Notes: a model not told the origin generated them from the letters alone. A stretch of DNA of 25,043 bases from Ichthyophonus hoferi (GCA_002751075.1 NAOQ01000708.1:1644-26686), one strand, 5' to 3'; counted from the stretch's first letter, positions 1 to 12,002 are shown. Numbers and translations are program-made.

Positions 1-157
1 GGGTATAGATATAGGCTCTATTTCTCTCTATTTTTTTGCAGCTACCCAAACACTCTTAAGACGTATTCTTCCTTTTATAGTTATTCTTATTTATCCCATC
101 TAATTTCTACTATTACCCAATCATATCTCCACAAAATCTATTGGTTTATTATCACAG
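1..157 (+). other. Intron 3' portion upstream of the first visible peptidase exon
   Basis: This stretch ends in a clear acceptor (atcacag, 151-157) just before the first recognisable peptidase exon. A second acceptor-like site (tttttttgcag, to about 41) is followed by sequence with no convincing coding similarity and no good donor, so I read the whole stretch as intron. The earlier exons, which would encode the N-terminal catalytic half of the peptidase, lie outside the window. Confidence 0.6.
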
Positions 158-3011
158 GCACGAGTTACTGGTCCCAAGGGCAACCTCCATAGTGGAGTGG
201 ATGGTGGCGCACTAATAGAGCCAATGAAGGACCTTCTACGCGTATTGGCTAGTCTGGTGTGTGTAGTATGATTGGCTGTTATTTTCAAATGATTTTTATT
301 TCCATTGGCTTATTTTAATAGTTATTTTAATAGTTATTTTAATAGTTATTTTATCATTATTTGTAAGTACTTCTCCATTATTATTTTTACTATTATTGTT
401 ATTTTTATTGATTAATATTAATTACCATTAAGTACTCGTTAGTCTTATTATGACTACGACTTTCTTAATTTTCTTATAATGATTGGTTCATTGTTCATTA
501 TGTTAATTATATTAATTATATGATTTTTGATGGGCTTATATTAAGGGAGGTTGGTGTGGGTGTGCTGAGGCTTGGATACTATAGGTTAATCTATCTGTTT
601 TTATATATATATACATATATTTATTTAACCCGTTTTAACGCACTTTAACCCTTTGTTCTTACAGGAGGATGTAGGTGGCTTAGTGACAGTACCTGATTTC
701 TATGAAGGAGTTCAGCCAATAAGCGAAGAGGAAATGGAGATCTATCAAATGATTAACTTTGATTCGAACCAATACAGAAAGTCTATTGGTATGTGTTAAA
801 ATTAGAGACAATTGAACGTGATTTGATGAATACTTATTGGTGTATTTATTAGTTACGCTTATGTCTATGATTGGGTATTTATAGCTAGGTCCAATAAGCA
901 TAGAAGAAAGTAAAATGATGAGAGAATAATAATAGTTAGGGTATCTATATATAGTAAGATAGAAAAGGTTGATCATTGGTGAATGGATACCTGCTATGCC
1001 ATGCCATTGGCTGTTTATTAATGTGTGCTGATATAGGAAGTGGGCATTGGTGTGGCAATACTTGATAACATGGATATGTATCTATAATATATATTTTACC
1101 CCTCCTCCTGTCCTACCCTGTCATTGGGCCCTAATGTCCATATATAGTTCTATACAGCTATATAAGGCTATTTCCTGCCTCCCTGTATAGAGGTAATGAC
1201 CAATAACTTTATATAACTGCAGGCGTGACTAAGCTTTGTAGAACCAATAGCAATGAGCTATTGATGGCCCGTTGGCGTGAACCGACCCTGTCAATTACGG
1301 GTATTCAAAGCAGCAACACACATATATTATCTAGTGTAATACCCTGCGATATTAGGGCCGATGTAAGTGCATATAAAGTAGTGTTGTATGTAGAGTGTAG
1401 TGTAGTGTAGTGTTATATGTATAGTGTAGTGTAGTGTAGTGTTATATGTATATGTAGGCATTATAGAACTATGTATTATCTCTTTGGTTTGATTGGTGGT
1501 AATTCTTGTTATTTTATTCAGCCAATAATTCTCTCCCTTATGATGTGCAATGTCACTAAGAATGAATGAGAAACACAGATAGAGAAGGAGAGTGGAAAAT
1601 TATATATATATAATCTTATCCATTGCGTTTCATTGGTAGATCGCTCTTTTCAGAAATTTATAATTAATTTTTCTTAAAAAAATATATCCTATTGGAGCAT
1701 TGAAACCTCCACTTTTGACCGGTAACTCACATGCTCTAATTGGCTACAGATCAGTGTGCGCTTTGTGCCAAATCAAGATGGCAGCCGTCTAACGGATGCA
1801 ATAACCACTCATCTACACCATGAGTTTAAAAAGTGTCATTCATCCAATAAACTCACTATTACTTGCCTACATAAATCTGATTGGTGGCTCGGTAGGTTGC
1901 TCCTTTGGTTGAATATTTACACAAGCAATTATGTACTCTAATAGTATTACTGTTACTATAGCTCATCCAATTACAATGTCCCTCACCCACTAATCTATAA
2001 TCTATGCAATCATATCAGGCCATCCTAGGAGTCCTATTTATAGAAGTGCGGAAAGGGCCATTGAACAGGTGTGGGGAGTAAAGCCTCTGTGTGTAAGAGA
2101 AGGAGGTAAGTCTGGTTAAGGGTAGCTATAGTGTGTTGGGTTGTTATTACTATTGCTATTGCTATTTCTATTGCTATTATTATTATTATTATTAATTATT
2201 ATTCTCGCCCATTATAATGTGATCCTATCTATGTGTTGCTATGCGTTTAGTCATGGCAACCTAGAGGGACAGGAGGTTAAAAGGTGGCAGGTGGGCTGAT
2301 GATAGGCCGCTACATAGTAGACCAATAGGGATGTTATATCTTGACTAACAGCGTGATATGTAGCCAGTATTGCTAACAGATGGGGGTCAGGTACTATGGC
2401 GATTACGTCATTCCTGGAAAAAGCCGTCAAGGCACCCGCTATTCATATCCCATTGGGCCAGGTTAGTACAGTAGCCATGCCAACATGTAGCCAAGTCTTT
2501 CGGCTATATATATACCATACACGTATACATTGCCATATACGGGAGCATGCTATAGATACCCTTCATGTTTATATGCAAAAATACATCCAATAAGGTTGGG
2601 GTATATATACATACACCAATAAGAAACATACATGTGAAGATAGATGATGGCGATAGAAAAGCTATATTAAATCAACCGATCATTTTAATTTTGGGGATGA
2701 TTAATATCATATATGGCTATACTTTCTATATTCCACCCTAATATGAGAGTATTAAACCATATTAGATTGGCTTGTACATAGGGCTATTAGCCAATTATGG
2801 ACATATGATAATATAACACATTTTACTCTGTACATATATGATGTGATAAAATGTTTTTCCCGCCAACTGACTTCTAACTATAACCATCCAATCGCAGGCC
2901 TCGGATAGTGCTCATCTAGCCAATGAGCGTATCCGAGTATCCAATCTGATGAAGGGGAAAGATGTACTGAGGGAATTCTTTATAGATATTGGAAAGACGT
3001 TCAAGAAGTAA
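158..3011 (+). CDS. M20-family metallopeptidase, CNDP/Dug type, closest to Dug2 (5' partial)
   Basis: Seven exons: 158-256, 665-788, 1223-1362, 1750-1891, 2019-2105, 2391-2461 and 2898-3011 (TAA). All introns are GT-AG and phases match. They encode about 258 residues, the lid/dimerisation domain and C-terminal catalytic part of an M20 dipeptidase-like enzyme. Seen: VTGPKGNLHSGVDGG, RWREPTLSITGIQSS, VIPCDIRADISVRFVPNQDG, SDWWLGHPRSP, WGVKPLCVREGG, HIPLGQASDSAHLANERIR. The final SDSAH holds the expected metal-ligand histidine. Known: family members are zinc or manganese peptidases; CNDP2 and Dug1 cleave Cys-Gly and similar dipeptides, while Dug2 works with Dug3 in glutathione breakdown in yeast. 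The WREPTLSI, DWWLG and LGQASDSAHL blocks look more like Dug2 than CNDP2 from memory. The N-terminal metal site is outside the window, so activity cannot be judged. The M20 assignment is firm; the Dug2 subgroup is an inference. Confidence 0.9.
311..353 (+). repeat. 12-bp tandem repeat, about 3.6 copies
   Basis: Three perfect copies of tattttaatagt run head to tail from 311, followed by a partial copy (tatttta). The tract lies in the first visible intron of the M20 peptidase gene and does not touch a splice site. Confidence 0.9.
1390..1455 (+). repeat. TAGTG minisatellite with a duplicated higher-order unit
   Basis: Runs of the pentamer gtagt/tagtg are followed each time by gttatatgta, giving two near-identical blocks of roughly 27-29 bp. 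The array starts about 30 bp after the donor of the third visible peptidase exon (exon end 1362), so it lies wholly in the intron. Confidence 0.85.
2144..2204 (+). repeat. TTG/CTA/ATT trinucleotide-rich microsatellite
   Basis: Interrupted trinucleotide repeats (attgct and tattgc units grading into pure att) lie in the intron between the fifth and sixth visible exons of the peptidase gene. No coding potential is apparent. Confidence 0.8.
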
Positions 3012-3364
3012 TGCATCCCACATATTTTCCCAATGAAATCCTTTTAATATAAGTAACTCTTTGTTGTGACTGGTTAATTGGTTTTCTAAATCCTTGATTT
3101 GCGAAAGATTGGTATTCATTGGGCTTTTAATGTTTTATGTTTTTTAAACAGGATGTCCTTCTTTTATACATACATATAGCCAAAGAATTGGCGTGAAATA
3201 GGGCTACTTACATGTACAATGCAGGTTGGAATAGTTATAATCATAATTATTAATGATAGGTTATTAGTAATTACGAATAGTTAACTAAGATTGACTTGCG
3301 AATTGGTATATATATGGTATGCTAGTTGTGTGAATATTAAAAAACAACTCTCTGGGAGAGAATC

Positions 3365-3370
3365 AATAAA
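3365..3370 (+). terminator. Candidate polyadenylation signal AATAAA for the peptidase gene
   Basis: AATAAA occurs about 350 bp after the stop codon at 3009-3011, in a plausible place for the 3' end of the mRNA. The hexamer is common by chance in such AT-rich DNA, so this is only a candidate. Confidence 0.35.
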
Positions 3371-3889
3371 GGTATCTATTGTTTTCATTTAACTTCTTTT
3401 CTTATAATTGTCTGCTGCCATTGGTAACATGAGAGTAGGTCATTGTCTGACCACAAGCCAAATAACAAATACTATACGCGGTGGCATGAAAAGCTAATTT
3501 ATACTGGCTTTCATGGCAGTCAATAGACCAATAATATCATGTCATTATCATCCTTAATTTATACAGCCAGTAGTATCATTTACTTTTGTGCCATTCATAG
3601 ACTTTTACAAATATAGAGAGTCTGGTTATTTATTTATTTAATAAACATCAATCAGATAGGGCTGTTTCTTAATTGTAAATAATTATTTTACCAATATATT
3701 ATTATCTTATATCACGCACTATATTTTCCATTGATACTGCTGGGAGTAATAAGTGAGGACAGAAGCGCTTCCGTGATCTATATTCGTATAGATGGAGAGG
3801 GAATACCAATTTAAAGAGCACTTTAACGTGTCCTTTTGTGTGCACGAAGAGTACAAATATGCTAGGACGTATTTTTATTATTAAACAAA

Positions 3890-4161
3890 TCAGCAGGAGT
3901 TGCCTTAGGTAGGATACCTAAACAATGTGCCATCAGTACTAATAATTCTATGCATTATATAATTACACTCACTTTATTATTTATTACTATTATATTATAT
4001 TATATATATATTATAGTAAAATCAAAAAATATTACAGCATGTGATATTCGGACACCACTTCTACAGTAGTACAAATTATGATATTAAATTATATTGCACT
4101 TTATCAGTTTATCTAGTATATTATGTATTATGTTCAGCAAATCATAAAAATAAACCAAATA
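3890..4161 (-). repeat. Degenerate 5S rRNA-like tandem units (two copies)
   Basis: Read on the minus strand, two decayed units follow the better-preserved unit at 4162-4279 in the same orientation. The anchor TTAGTACT/TTTGTACT falls at about 3935-3945, 4066-4075 and 4201-4208, a period of about 130 bp. The unit at about 4030-4110 keeps GTACTACTGTAG and CATGCTGTAATA, resembling the 3' third of 5S rRNA. The unit near 3890-3985 keeps ATTAGTACTGATGG and then an unrelated sequence that can still form a stem (TTAGG/CCTAA). Both share the AT-rich lead-in AAAGTGNAAT...TAATTTAAT with the unit at 5684-5800. The 5S relationship is clear only through comparison with the unit at 4162-4279. Confidence 0.55.
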
Positions 4162-4279
4162 GATTGCGACACGTAGTATTCCTACGTGGTCCTCTACTGC
4201 AGTACTAACTACGCCCATAGCAGTTGAACTTTCCAGATCGGACGAGATGAGATGTTTTATGCTAGGTATAGCCGTAACC
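4162..4279 (-). rRNA. Divergent 5S rRNA-like sequence (gene or pseudogene)
   Basis: On the minus strand these 118 nt align without gaps to a typical animal 5S rRNA recalled from memory; by eye about 73 of 118 positions agree. Shared blocks include TACGGC and ATACC near the 5' end, TCTCGTCCGATC in the loop region, GTTAGTACT, and GGAATAC near the 3' end. Stems still pair where both sides have changed: positions 16-20/58-62 are TAGCA/TGCTA where the consensus has ACGTT/AACGT, and 67-71/104-108 are CGTAG/CTACG where it has CCCGG/CCGGG. The terminal stem (GGTTACGGC with GTCGCAATC) forms with two wobbles and one mismatch. A T5 run follows about 15 nt after the 3' end, but no tight T4 terminator abuts it. 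It may be a diverged 5S variant, a 5S-derived short interspersed element or an old pseudogene. Confidence 0.6.
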
Positions 4280-5683
4280 AACACATACTTAGTTATAAAA
4301 AGACTGTAAATGTATCATATTGTATAAGAATCAGTGGGAGTTCTGTTGACTAGTCCACGGTTCCTCGGGATCTCCAATTGTTTTTCGTAATTGATTGTTG
4401 ATATTTCTGTACTGGCGTTAGTAATAGCTAATTGGTTTGATCTACTTTCTATATAAGACAATGTAGAGACAGGCGTATATGTTTGCTCTATCTCTAAATG
4501 CCTATTACGATTATATTCAGCTATTACTGAAGAAAGAATTCCTACTTTAGTTTGTTTAGGTGCGATAGTGCTTATGGCATAGTGTGTACGACCAGTAAGA
4601 GGTGTTATATTGCTATGTAAATATTAACTATTGCCACTATTTAGTGTTAGGATTCAGTTCTCTGACTTTTTAACGTGTGAGAGATCTGAACATTGATTAT
4701 CGTATGCGAGTGCTAATGGTGAACTAGACATTGCAATAATGATGTGATTGTTATATATATGCAAAGCTTATGTGTATCCTGAGATTTTCGTAATTTTGCC
4801 AGTTGACTACGTATGTGAATGACCGGGGCAGCGAGCGGCGAGGGGAACGATCGGGGATTTTATTGGTTATTTCGTTTACAAATACACTTGTCTTCTTTTG
4901 TCCTGATAATCCAATAATATCTCCTTCCTAGAATGGCTCTTTAGATCCTGATAAATAATCGTGCCTAGTTTGCATAATTTAGTTGCATAATAATTTAATT
5001 GCATAATATTTGTTTCAACCTAGAGTGAAATTTCTTTGTTCACTTGCAAATGCACAAGTAATTAAATATTGTAAGGTCATGAGGTCCTACTGTACATACC
5101 AATTGTGATGGAAAATGCAATAATAATAATAATAAATAAATTTTATTTAATTTATCCAAAAAAAAATAAGAATACATAATAAAACTATATTTAATTGAAA
5201 TCATCTATTTACGTTTGAATAAGATCTATAATAGAGTTCAGCTTTTTTATCAAGTAGATATTATGCAAGTCGTTGCACCAATGAGGTAAGTACTTATTAT
5301 TTGGACTTTAATCGAATCTGCTTATTTATCGGCGGTTAAAAATCTTGTAACATGTCGTTAAACAGCTAAATCTATAATTGTTTAATGGAACTAAATAATT
5401 AAAAGTATTATTTTATATACCAATATAAAAAGATGGGCTATAATCATAAATGGTATTTTATTAAAAAAGCCATAGCAAGTTTAATTATTTTAATTGCTTA
5501 TGTTCCACAGCTTGCATGCAATAGAACTCCAAAAAAAAAAACACCTTTTTAAATATAATAAAAGTTACCGAGTCGAATATAGCAAACAATTGCTAATCTG
5601 ATCTTGAAAATAATATTAATATACATATATGTATATATGCATAAATATTATCCATTTATTTATGCCAGATCGGAAAAAAAAAA

Positions 5684-5870
5684 GATTACAAGTCTTAGTA
5701 TTCCTACATAGTCCCATAAATCTGTCGTAATTATGTCATTAAATTACATTTCACTTTCTCTATTATATTATATTACGGCAATAAAGTAAGTAATCCAAAA
5801 ATATTACAGCACGTGGTATTCCCGCGTAGTCCCCTACTGCCGCACTTGTATAAATAGTTACTCATAGTGT
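5684..5870 (-). repeat. Second pair of degenerate 5S rRNA-like units
   Basis: Two minus-strand units about 120 bp apart. The upstream one (about 5801-5870) contains GGCAGTAGGGGACTACGC followed by GGGAATACCACGTGCTGTAA, very close to the 3' end of 5S rRNA (GGGAATACCGGGTGCTGTAG). The downstream one (about 5684-5800) contains GGGACTATGTAGGAATACTA and ends in TGTAATC followed by ten T residues, as a Pol III transcript end would. The linker between them (ATATTTTTGGATTACTT, then TAATATAATATAATAG) resembles the linker after the unit at 4030-4110. Both have lost recognisable 5' halves. Confidence 0.55.
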
Positions 5871-6599
5871 AAATCTCAATATTTCTCTAAGAATAAGGAA
5901 AAAAATTCTAATTATAAAATAACAAGTCTATTATATATATTATTTCAACATTATGCAAGCGAATGTAGACTTTAATTTCCATAGAAGATAAAAAATATCA
6001 CTTACTCGTTTTACATTTCATTCACATGGTTTGAAATTTCCGCGTAAATAGTATTTGCTGTTTGTTTTAACCGCATGTTATAACTGATTCGATTCGACAT
6101 GTCAATCACTTCTTGTGGAATATCTAACCTGTAGATGAATTGGCTTTTAAGTATTTCATTAGTTGACTGTGACTAATGTTTCTAGAATAATTGCCATTAT
6201 TTCAATTAAAAAAATAAATAATGAAATAAAATATATAAAATATATATCAAATAAAAACGTCACACATCACAATCATACTATATACAACGCGAGCCAGAAT
6301 AGCCAAAATAACTTAAAATTCGAATTGGACCGTAACTATTGCATATTGTAGCGTGTGATTAGCTCATAGTTTTATTGTAGTATGTATCTGATATAACGGT
6401 CATAACCTATTATTTACCTATAATCTCATTATTTATCACTGTAGATTGTAAGTAATTTACGGAGTTATTTACTGTATTGTATTGTATTATTTGACTATTA
6501 TTTACTATTAACTATCTTATTTTTTTTTTCTCTTTTTTTTTTTTTGAACATGCATATTAGATAAAAAGAAGCTGAAAGTAATATTTGCTGACAGAGTGG

Positions 6600-6636
6600 T
6601 ATGGAATTATAAAAGATATAATCTTTTATATTCCAT
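6600..6636. repeat. Near-perfect inverted repeat (hairpin)
   Basis: The arms tatggaattataaaagat and atcttttatattccata are reverse complements except for one extra base in the left arm, separated by a 3-nt loop (ata). The stem is about 17 bp. It lies about 320 bp upstream of the PIF1 start codon. It could be a small fold-back element, a structured RNA segment or chance in AT-rich sequence; no target-site duplication was evident. Confidence 0.8.
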
Positions 6637-6960
6637 AGCCAGTCCACAAGCCAAGCGCCAGCACAAATATTAAAATACAAGCACTCATAGCAATACAACA
6701 AGATAATAGATCTACCACCTCAAGGTTTGAATGTATAAACTTAATTCTATTGTGTGGTATAACTTATATTAACTCGTAATACAAGATAGAAGAATTGTAA
6801 TAAGTGTCATAGACAAAGTACACAGCAGCTAATTAGTAAGATGCCCAATACAGAGGTGCCAATTCAATCATGTTACCTACAGTCTCAAACTAATCATCAA
6901 CACGGTATAGCCCCTGTCGCTTGTTCACATTAACTCTTCAAAAATATTTTTAATGTTGCA

Positions 6961-9900
6961 ATGAGTGAGTTTACGCTAACCAGCAATATAAAGATAGAAT
7001 GGTTAAGTTCGACAGGAAATGTCAATCGTCGCAAAGGTGCCAATGGAGCTACTGCTCAGTTATTATATGACCAAGGAAAGAAACTTTGTATATGTACCTC
7101 GGTAAAAATTACTAAGACAAAGGTAGGCTATAAGGTATGGGGGATGGGGTTATGTGGGTTATGGACACTGAAGCATAGTAGGTGTGGAAGAGGATTGCAT
7201 AGAAGTATTGGGATGCTTATACAGTTTTATGATGTGGTATTGTGATAATGTCAACACATGATGGTATGATCGTGTTGTAGTAACGATATTTATACTACTA
7301 CTAATAATAATTTTAATAGTAATAATAACAATAATAGTAGTCGTAATAATAACAGTTACAGTAACAGTATTAGTATTATTATTAGTATTAGTATTACTAA
7401 TGGTGTAAGGATGCGTGTGATAATGTATATGGAAGTATATGCCTATGGAATATATATATATCTTGTTTTATTTTATCTTGATTTTACCAAATATCTATAT
7501 TTATTTTATTATTTACATGTATATATATTCATGTTCATAGACATATATATAATTATAAGCATTAAATATTAATTTACCAATGGGCACATAGGATATCGAA
7601 ATCGCTATTGAAGGACCAGTCACTATACATAAACGATTTATAGAGGAGGGTAAAGCCACTCTGGTATTTCCTAAATTAGGTCTTCAGATGCTATTCTCAC
7701 AGGCTGACTCTGACGATTTAAAGGTGTGTACTACTAATAGAATAATTTTAATCTCATCAGGTGATTGGCAGGGAAGGATAGTAAATAAGTGAGAAATTAT
7801 TGGGTAGAGGAGTAGGAGGAGCTTGATGTGATTTGATGAAATATGTTAAAAATTAACTATATGAATTGTAAGCCAATGCACTATGACAAAAATATTGTAT
7901 TCAGAAATACAATTTAAATCACCAAAACCATTGGTTTTATTTTTATATGGCATTTAATTGGCCTAAGGCTTTTTATATAATTGTGGAAAGATAATCAGTC
8001 GTATATGTAGATATTTTAAAAAAATAAATGCACCTCATAATCCAATCCTTGAGCCCATTGACATATTATTTTTTTTATAGTGGCTAAGCCCGAAATCCTG
8101 TAGCCCATCATTAAGCACAATAAAATTAGGATAATAACAAAAGCAATAGTGTTATTGGTTCCACCTAGTTAAGGAAGGATAACTATTGGACGAATAAAGT
8201 TATTTTTGTAGTGAAAATCATTATGATAAGCTCCTAAATCCACCATACTACTCGGTGTGATAATTCACAACTAATTTTGTTAAAAAATATTTGCTTTATT
8301 TGCTACGACAACATGGTAGTTAAAACAGTGCTTTGAAAGTAGAAAACGGGAGATATAACTGGGAATTGGCTGTATGTGTTGTCTTTTTAAAATTTTAATA
8401 CTCCAATGAAACCTATTACATTATTATGGGTGCTCATACGTTGTTGGGAATATCTGATGATATATTTACGTTGGTGTTTACTAGACCCAACAATTAAATT
8501 CTACCTGTTTCGTATCTATATAACTTATAACTTTAGATATACTTATACATAGCTGCACATATATTTATCTAGTTATGCAACACGCAATCCTTTTATTATT
8601 TAATTGTTTAATCATTTAATTATTCCAATTATTTAATCATTTCAATATTTTATTTTTCACCTCAGACATTCCTAGAGGATTTCCTTGCATTAAAGGAGGG
8701 TAAACGACCACCATCTAATAAAAAGGGAGTACTTAGCGACCGAACCAATGACAGATCACCTCCCAAGATACGATTCGCCCGCAAACAAGATCTAGCTTCA
8801 ATCTTGGGGACTCCAGTAATCACGCCCACCAAGGTCAAAGCCATTACGAATGGGTTTTCCGATGAACAAAGACGGGTTTTCAATGCAGTTATCTCTCATC
8901 AAAGTATATTTTTCACTGGGGGTGCTGGTACGGGAAAATCATTTTTATTAAAGAAATTATTAACTGCATTGCCCAAGGAAAGCACTTTTGCCACCGCTAC
9001 CACTGGGGTGGCAGCCTATAATATCGGAGGGATTACTATCCATGCCTTCTCGGGATTGGCTAGTGGAGATTTGACCAATGAGGAGTGTTTGTTGGCCGCC
9101 AAAAAAAAGGCTGAGTTATGGAGAAAATGCAAGGTAAAGTACGGTGTCGCGGTTATATTTTGATTTTGCATCCTTTTTTTTTAAAAAAAAATGTTTTAAT
9201 TCTTAATTTAAAATTTAAAAGTTTTAATTTTAATTCTATTTGTACATTTACATACGCAAGTACACTTTTCCTTTTCTTTTATTTTAAAATTGATATTTTA
9301 TCCTTACTAATCCGGATATATATCTCTTACTATCTGGAACATCATTGGCTAATAAAAGTTTCTGACACTTCATCTATCTATCAATTAGTCCGATATAGCC
9401 GTTTTATTGGTTGTGGTTGACTATATATATATACCTTCTCTCATCCAATAATAGTTGGCTTTTGATCTATACGCTTATCTGTTTATCTGTTTTATTTTTA
9501 TGGATTTAAATTAGTTTATATTTCATTGGATAGCTGTTATCTAATAAGGCTATTCATATAAATATAACTATAGCAACAAAACTAAGCAAATGCACATTAA
9601 CACATACGTAGCTATGTCTAGAAAGCCAATGATAGTAACGGAATGATATTACACCAATCAGGTCTTAATTGTGGATGAGATTAGTATGATGGATGCTGAT
9701 TACTTCGATAAGATGGAGTTTGTCGCACGTGCCATTAAAGGCACACAAAGACCATTTGGAGGTATCCAATTGGTTATCTGTGGAGACTTTCTACAGGTGG
9801 GTAGAGTATGCAGCTATCTTAGTGGATCTATTCCAAGTGATTAATTATATATATATCTGGCAGTTTTTACTCTGTAGTTTTGTTTTTCTCCATGTCTTTT

Positions 9901-12002
9901 GTTGTTAAGAATTTACAGTTTATTATTGGCTATATATTTTTTGCCTTTCTTATATAGTTGATGTCATTCAATCAAAGTATATATCGAATTATACTCCCCT
10001 GACATTTATAAACATATTTTAGCCTAACCTGCATACATACTATACATATATACATTCACATGTACTCACATATACACATACATTCATACCTATACATGCA
10101 TACAGCTGCCTCCAGTGTGCAGACAAGGAGATAAAGCTAAACAGTATTGTTTCCTTGCCAAAACATGGAAGAAGTGTGTGCCTGTGACGATAGAATTACA
10201 GAAGATATACCGACAGGTACGTATACGTATAGGGTATGATATTGTAGATAGTAGGTATACTTTATTCGTATTATGTATTATATTTTAACAGCATTTAATA
10301 TCATATTTTAATCTATCTACTGCAGACCGATTCCACGTTTATCCACCTATTGCGTCATATAAGAATAGGCCAGTGTCCGCAAGATGTATTGGATAAGCTA
10401 CGCGCCACTAGGAATAATAATGTGAACATTGATGGTATGTATTGGTTGATCTATCTATATAATGTAATGACCCAATCAGCTAGCTTAATAAATACATCTA
10501 TATTCCTGTAATTGTATTTAATTCGTTTTTATTTATTCTCTCTTGTACAATGGTCTGCTTTAAATTTATTGTTATTTTTCTATCCAATCACCTTTCTAAC
10601 CTTGATAGCCTGTCCTCCCCCTTGAATGATTGATGTGACGTCATGTAGGACTTGTACACACACATATATATATATATAATGCAATGTGATCTATTATCTT
10701 ATATAGATTTACCAACACTTATACCTATACAAACACATGCATACATACATATATACATAAGTACGTACATACATAACCTACATAAATACCTACAAACCTA
10801 CTATCATACCTACCTACCCTTATCCAACCACTCTCAGGCATCCTGCCTACCGAGCTATGCACACATACCGGTAGGGTGGAATCAGCCAATGAGAGACAGC
10901 TTTCGCTGTTGGATGACCAATTAGTGCTTTTCCCTTGCCGCGATACCCTAGCGCCTGGTAGTGAAGGTATGTAAATAGAAAGAAAATAAATAAATATGAT
11001 AAATACCATATACTACATACTATATGCTATACACCGTATACCATATGATAAGATATATTGAAAACGAAAACGAGGTAAAGAGAGACAAAAAATAAAAAAG
11101 TGCGACTTAACCTATCTACTACATATGTGATATATACGGTATCTCCCATATATAGTTAATATTAATATTAATTAATTGGTTGATTTGGATTTTCAGAATA
11201 AGGCTAGACTAATTAGGTTGTAACCTGGTATATAAGGCACACGACAGGCGTGAGTAATACTAATTGGTTAATTAATTGGTTTATCTGGTTTATCAGAATG
11301 GGTGAGGGACCAATTAGACCGTATTTGTACCGCCCCCAAGAGGCTAATGTTAAAGATTGGCGCACAGGTTATGATAGTCAAGAATATTGATGTGCAGGTG
11401 GGTAAATGTATTCGTATTTATGTATGTATGTATGTATGTATGTATGTATGTATGTATGTATATGTATTTAGATATAAACATGAGCCCTATCCCTCCTCTA
11501 TTAACCCCTTTCTTTATATTTCTTTCCAATATATATTTTTTTCTTTTCCGGTCCTGCTTCTATCCCTTTCTACTCTTTACTAAACATGTTTTCATGCACG
11601 CATTTTACCATTTCACTTTCTCTTTCTCTCTCTTTCTCTACAGGCGGGGCTAGTAAATGGAGGTAGGGGTGTAATCATAGCCTATTCAAGTGAAAGAGAT
11701 GACAATGGGAAGAGGCTTCCTGTTGTAAGATTTTTATCGGGGCTCGAACGGCCAATCAGACCCGAGTCTTGGTGCGTTACTGCATTTGGAAAGGAGCTCG
11801 GTCGACGCACCCAATACCCTTTGACTTTGGCATGGGCTATCAGGTGATGCTATGGCCTAGCTAATCGCTATTTTTGTTAATGTTATATTCCAACGAATGA
11901 CATATCCAGTTATATATATATGTATGGAAATCTATATACAAGTATATAGGACTGTTGGGCGAAATGTATTTTTATGTATACATACATATATACATACATA
12001 CA

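Larger units (their letters stand above)
3012..6960. other. Intergenic region between the peptidase and PIF1 genes
   Basis: About 3.9 kb without a supportable protein gene. It holds a candidate polyadenylation signal for the peptidase gene (3365-3370), degenerate 5S rRNA-like tandem units (about 3890-4285 and 5684-5870, perhaps another near 5060-5112), an isolated GC-rich patch at about 4825-4858 in otherwise AT-rich DNA, poly-A tracts near 5159-5167, 5530-5540 and 5675-5684, a poly-T tract at about 6519-6545, and a long hairpin at 6600-6636. CCAAT/ATTGG pentamers are much sparser here (about 12 counted by hand) than in the neighbouring genes. The short open frames at 4084-4284 (-), 6163-6351 (+) and 6498-6701 (-) show no family similarity. 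Confidence 0.7.

Noticed and set aside
765-778. Possible tRNA B-box (gattcgaacc)
   Set aside because: It lies in a coding exon of the peptidase, has no cloverleaf around it, and is explained by the codons.
4084-4284. 66-codon minus-strand open frame
   Set aside because: It coincides with the 5S-like unit at 4162-4279; the RNA similarity explains the sequence better than a protein.
10652-11009. Overlapping 90- and 94-codon open frames on opposite strands
   Set aside because: They are low-complexity translations of the CATA/TACC repeat plus PIF1 exon 7 in wrong frames.
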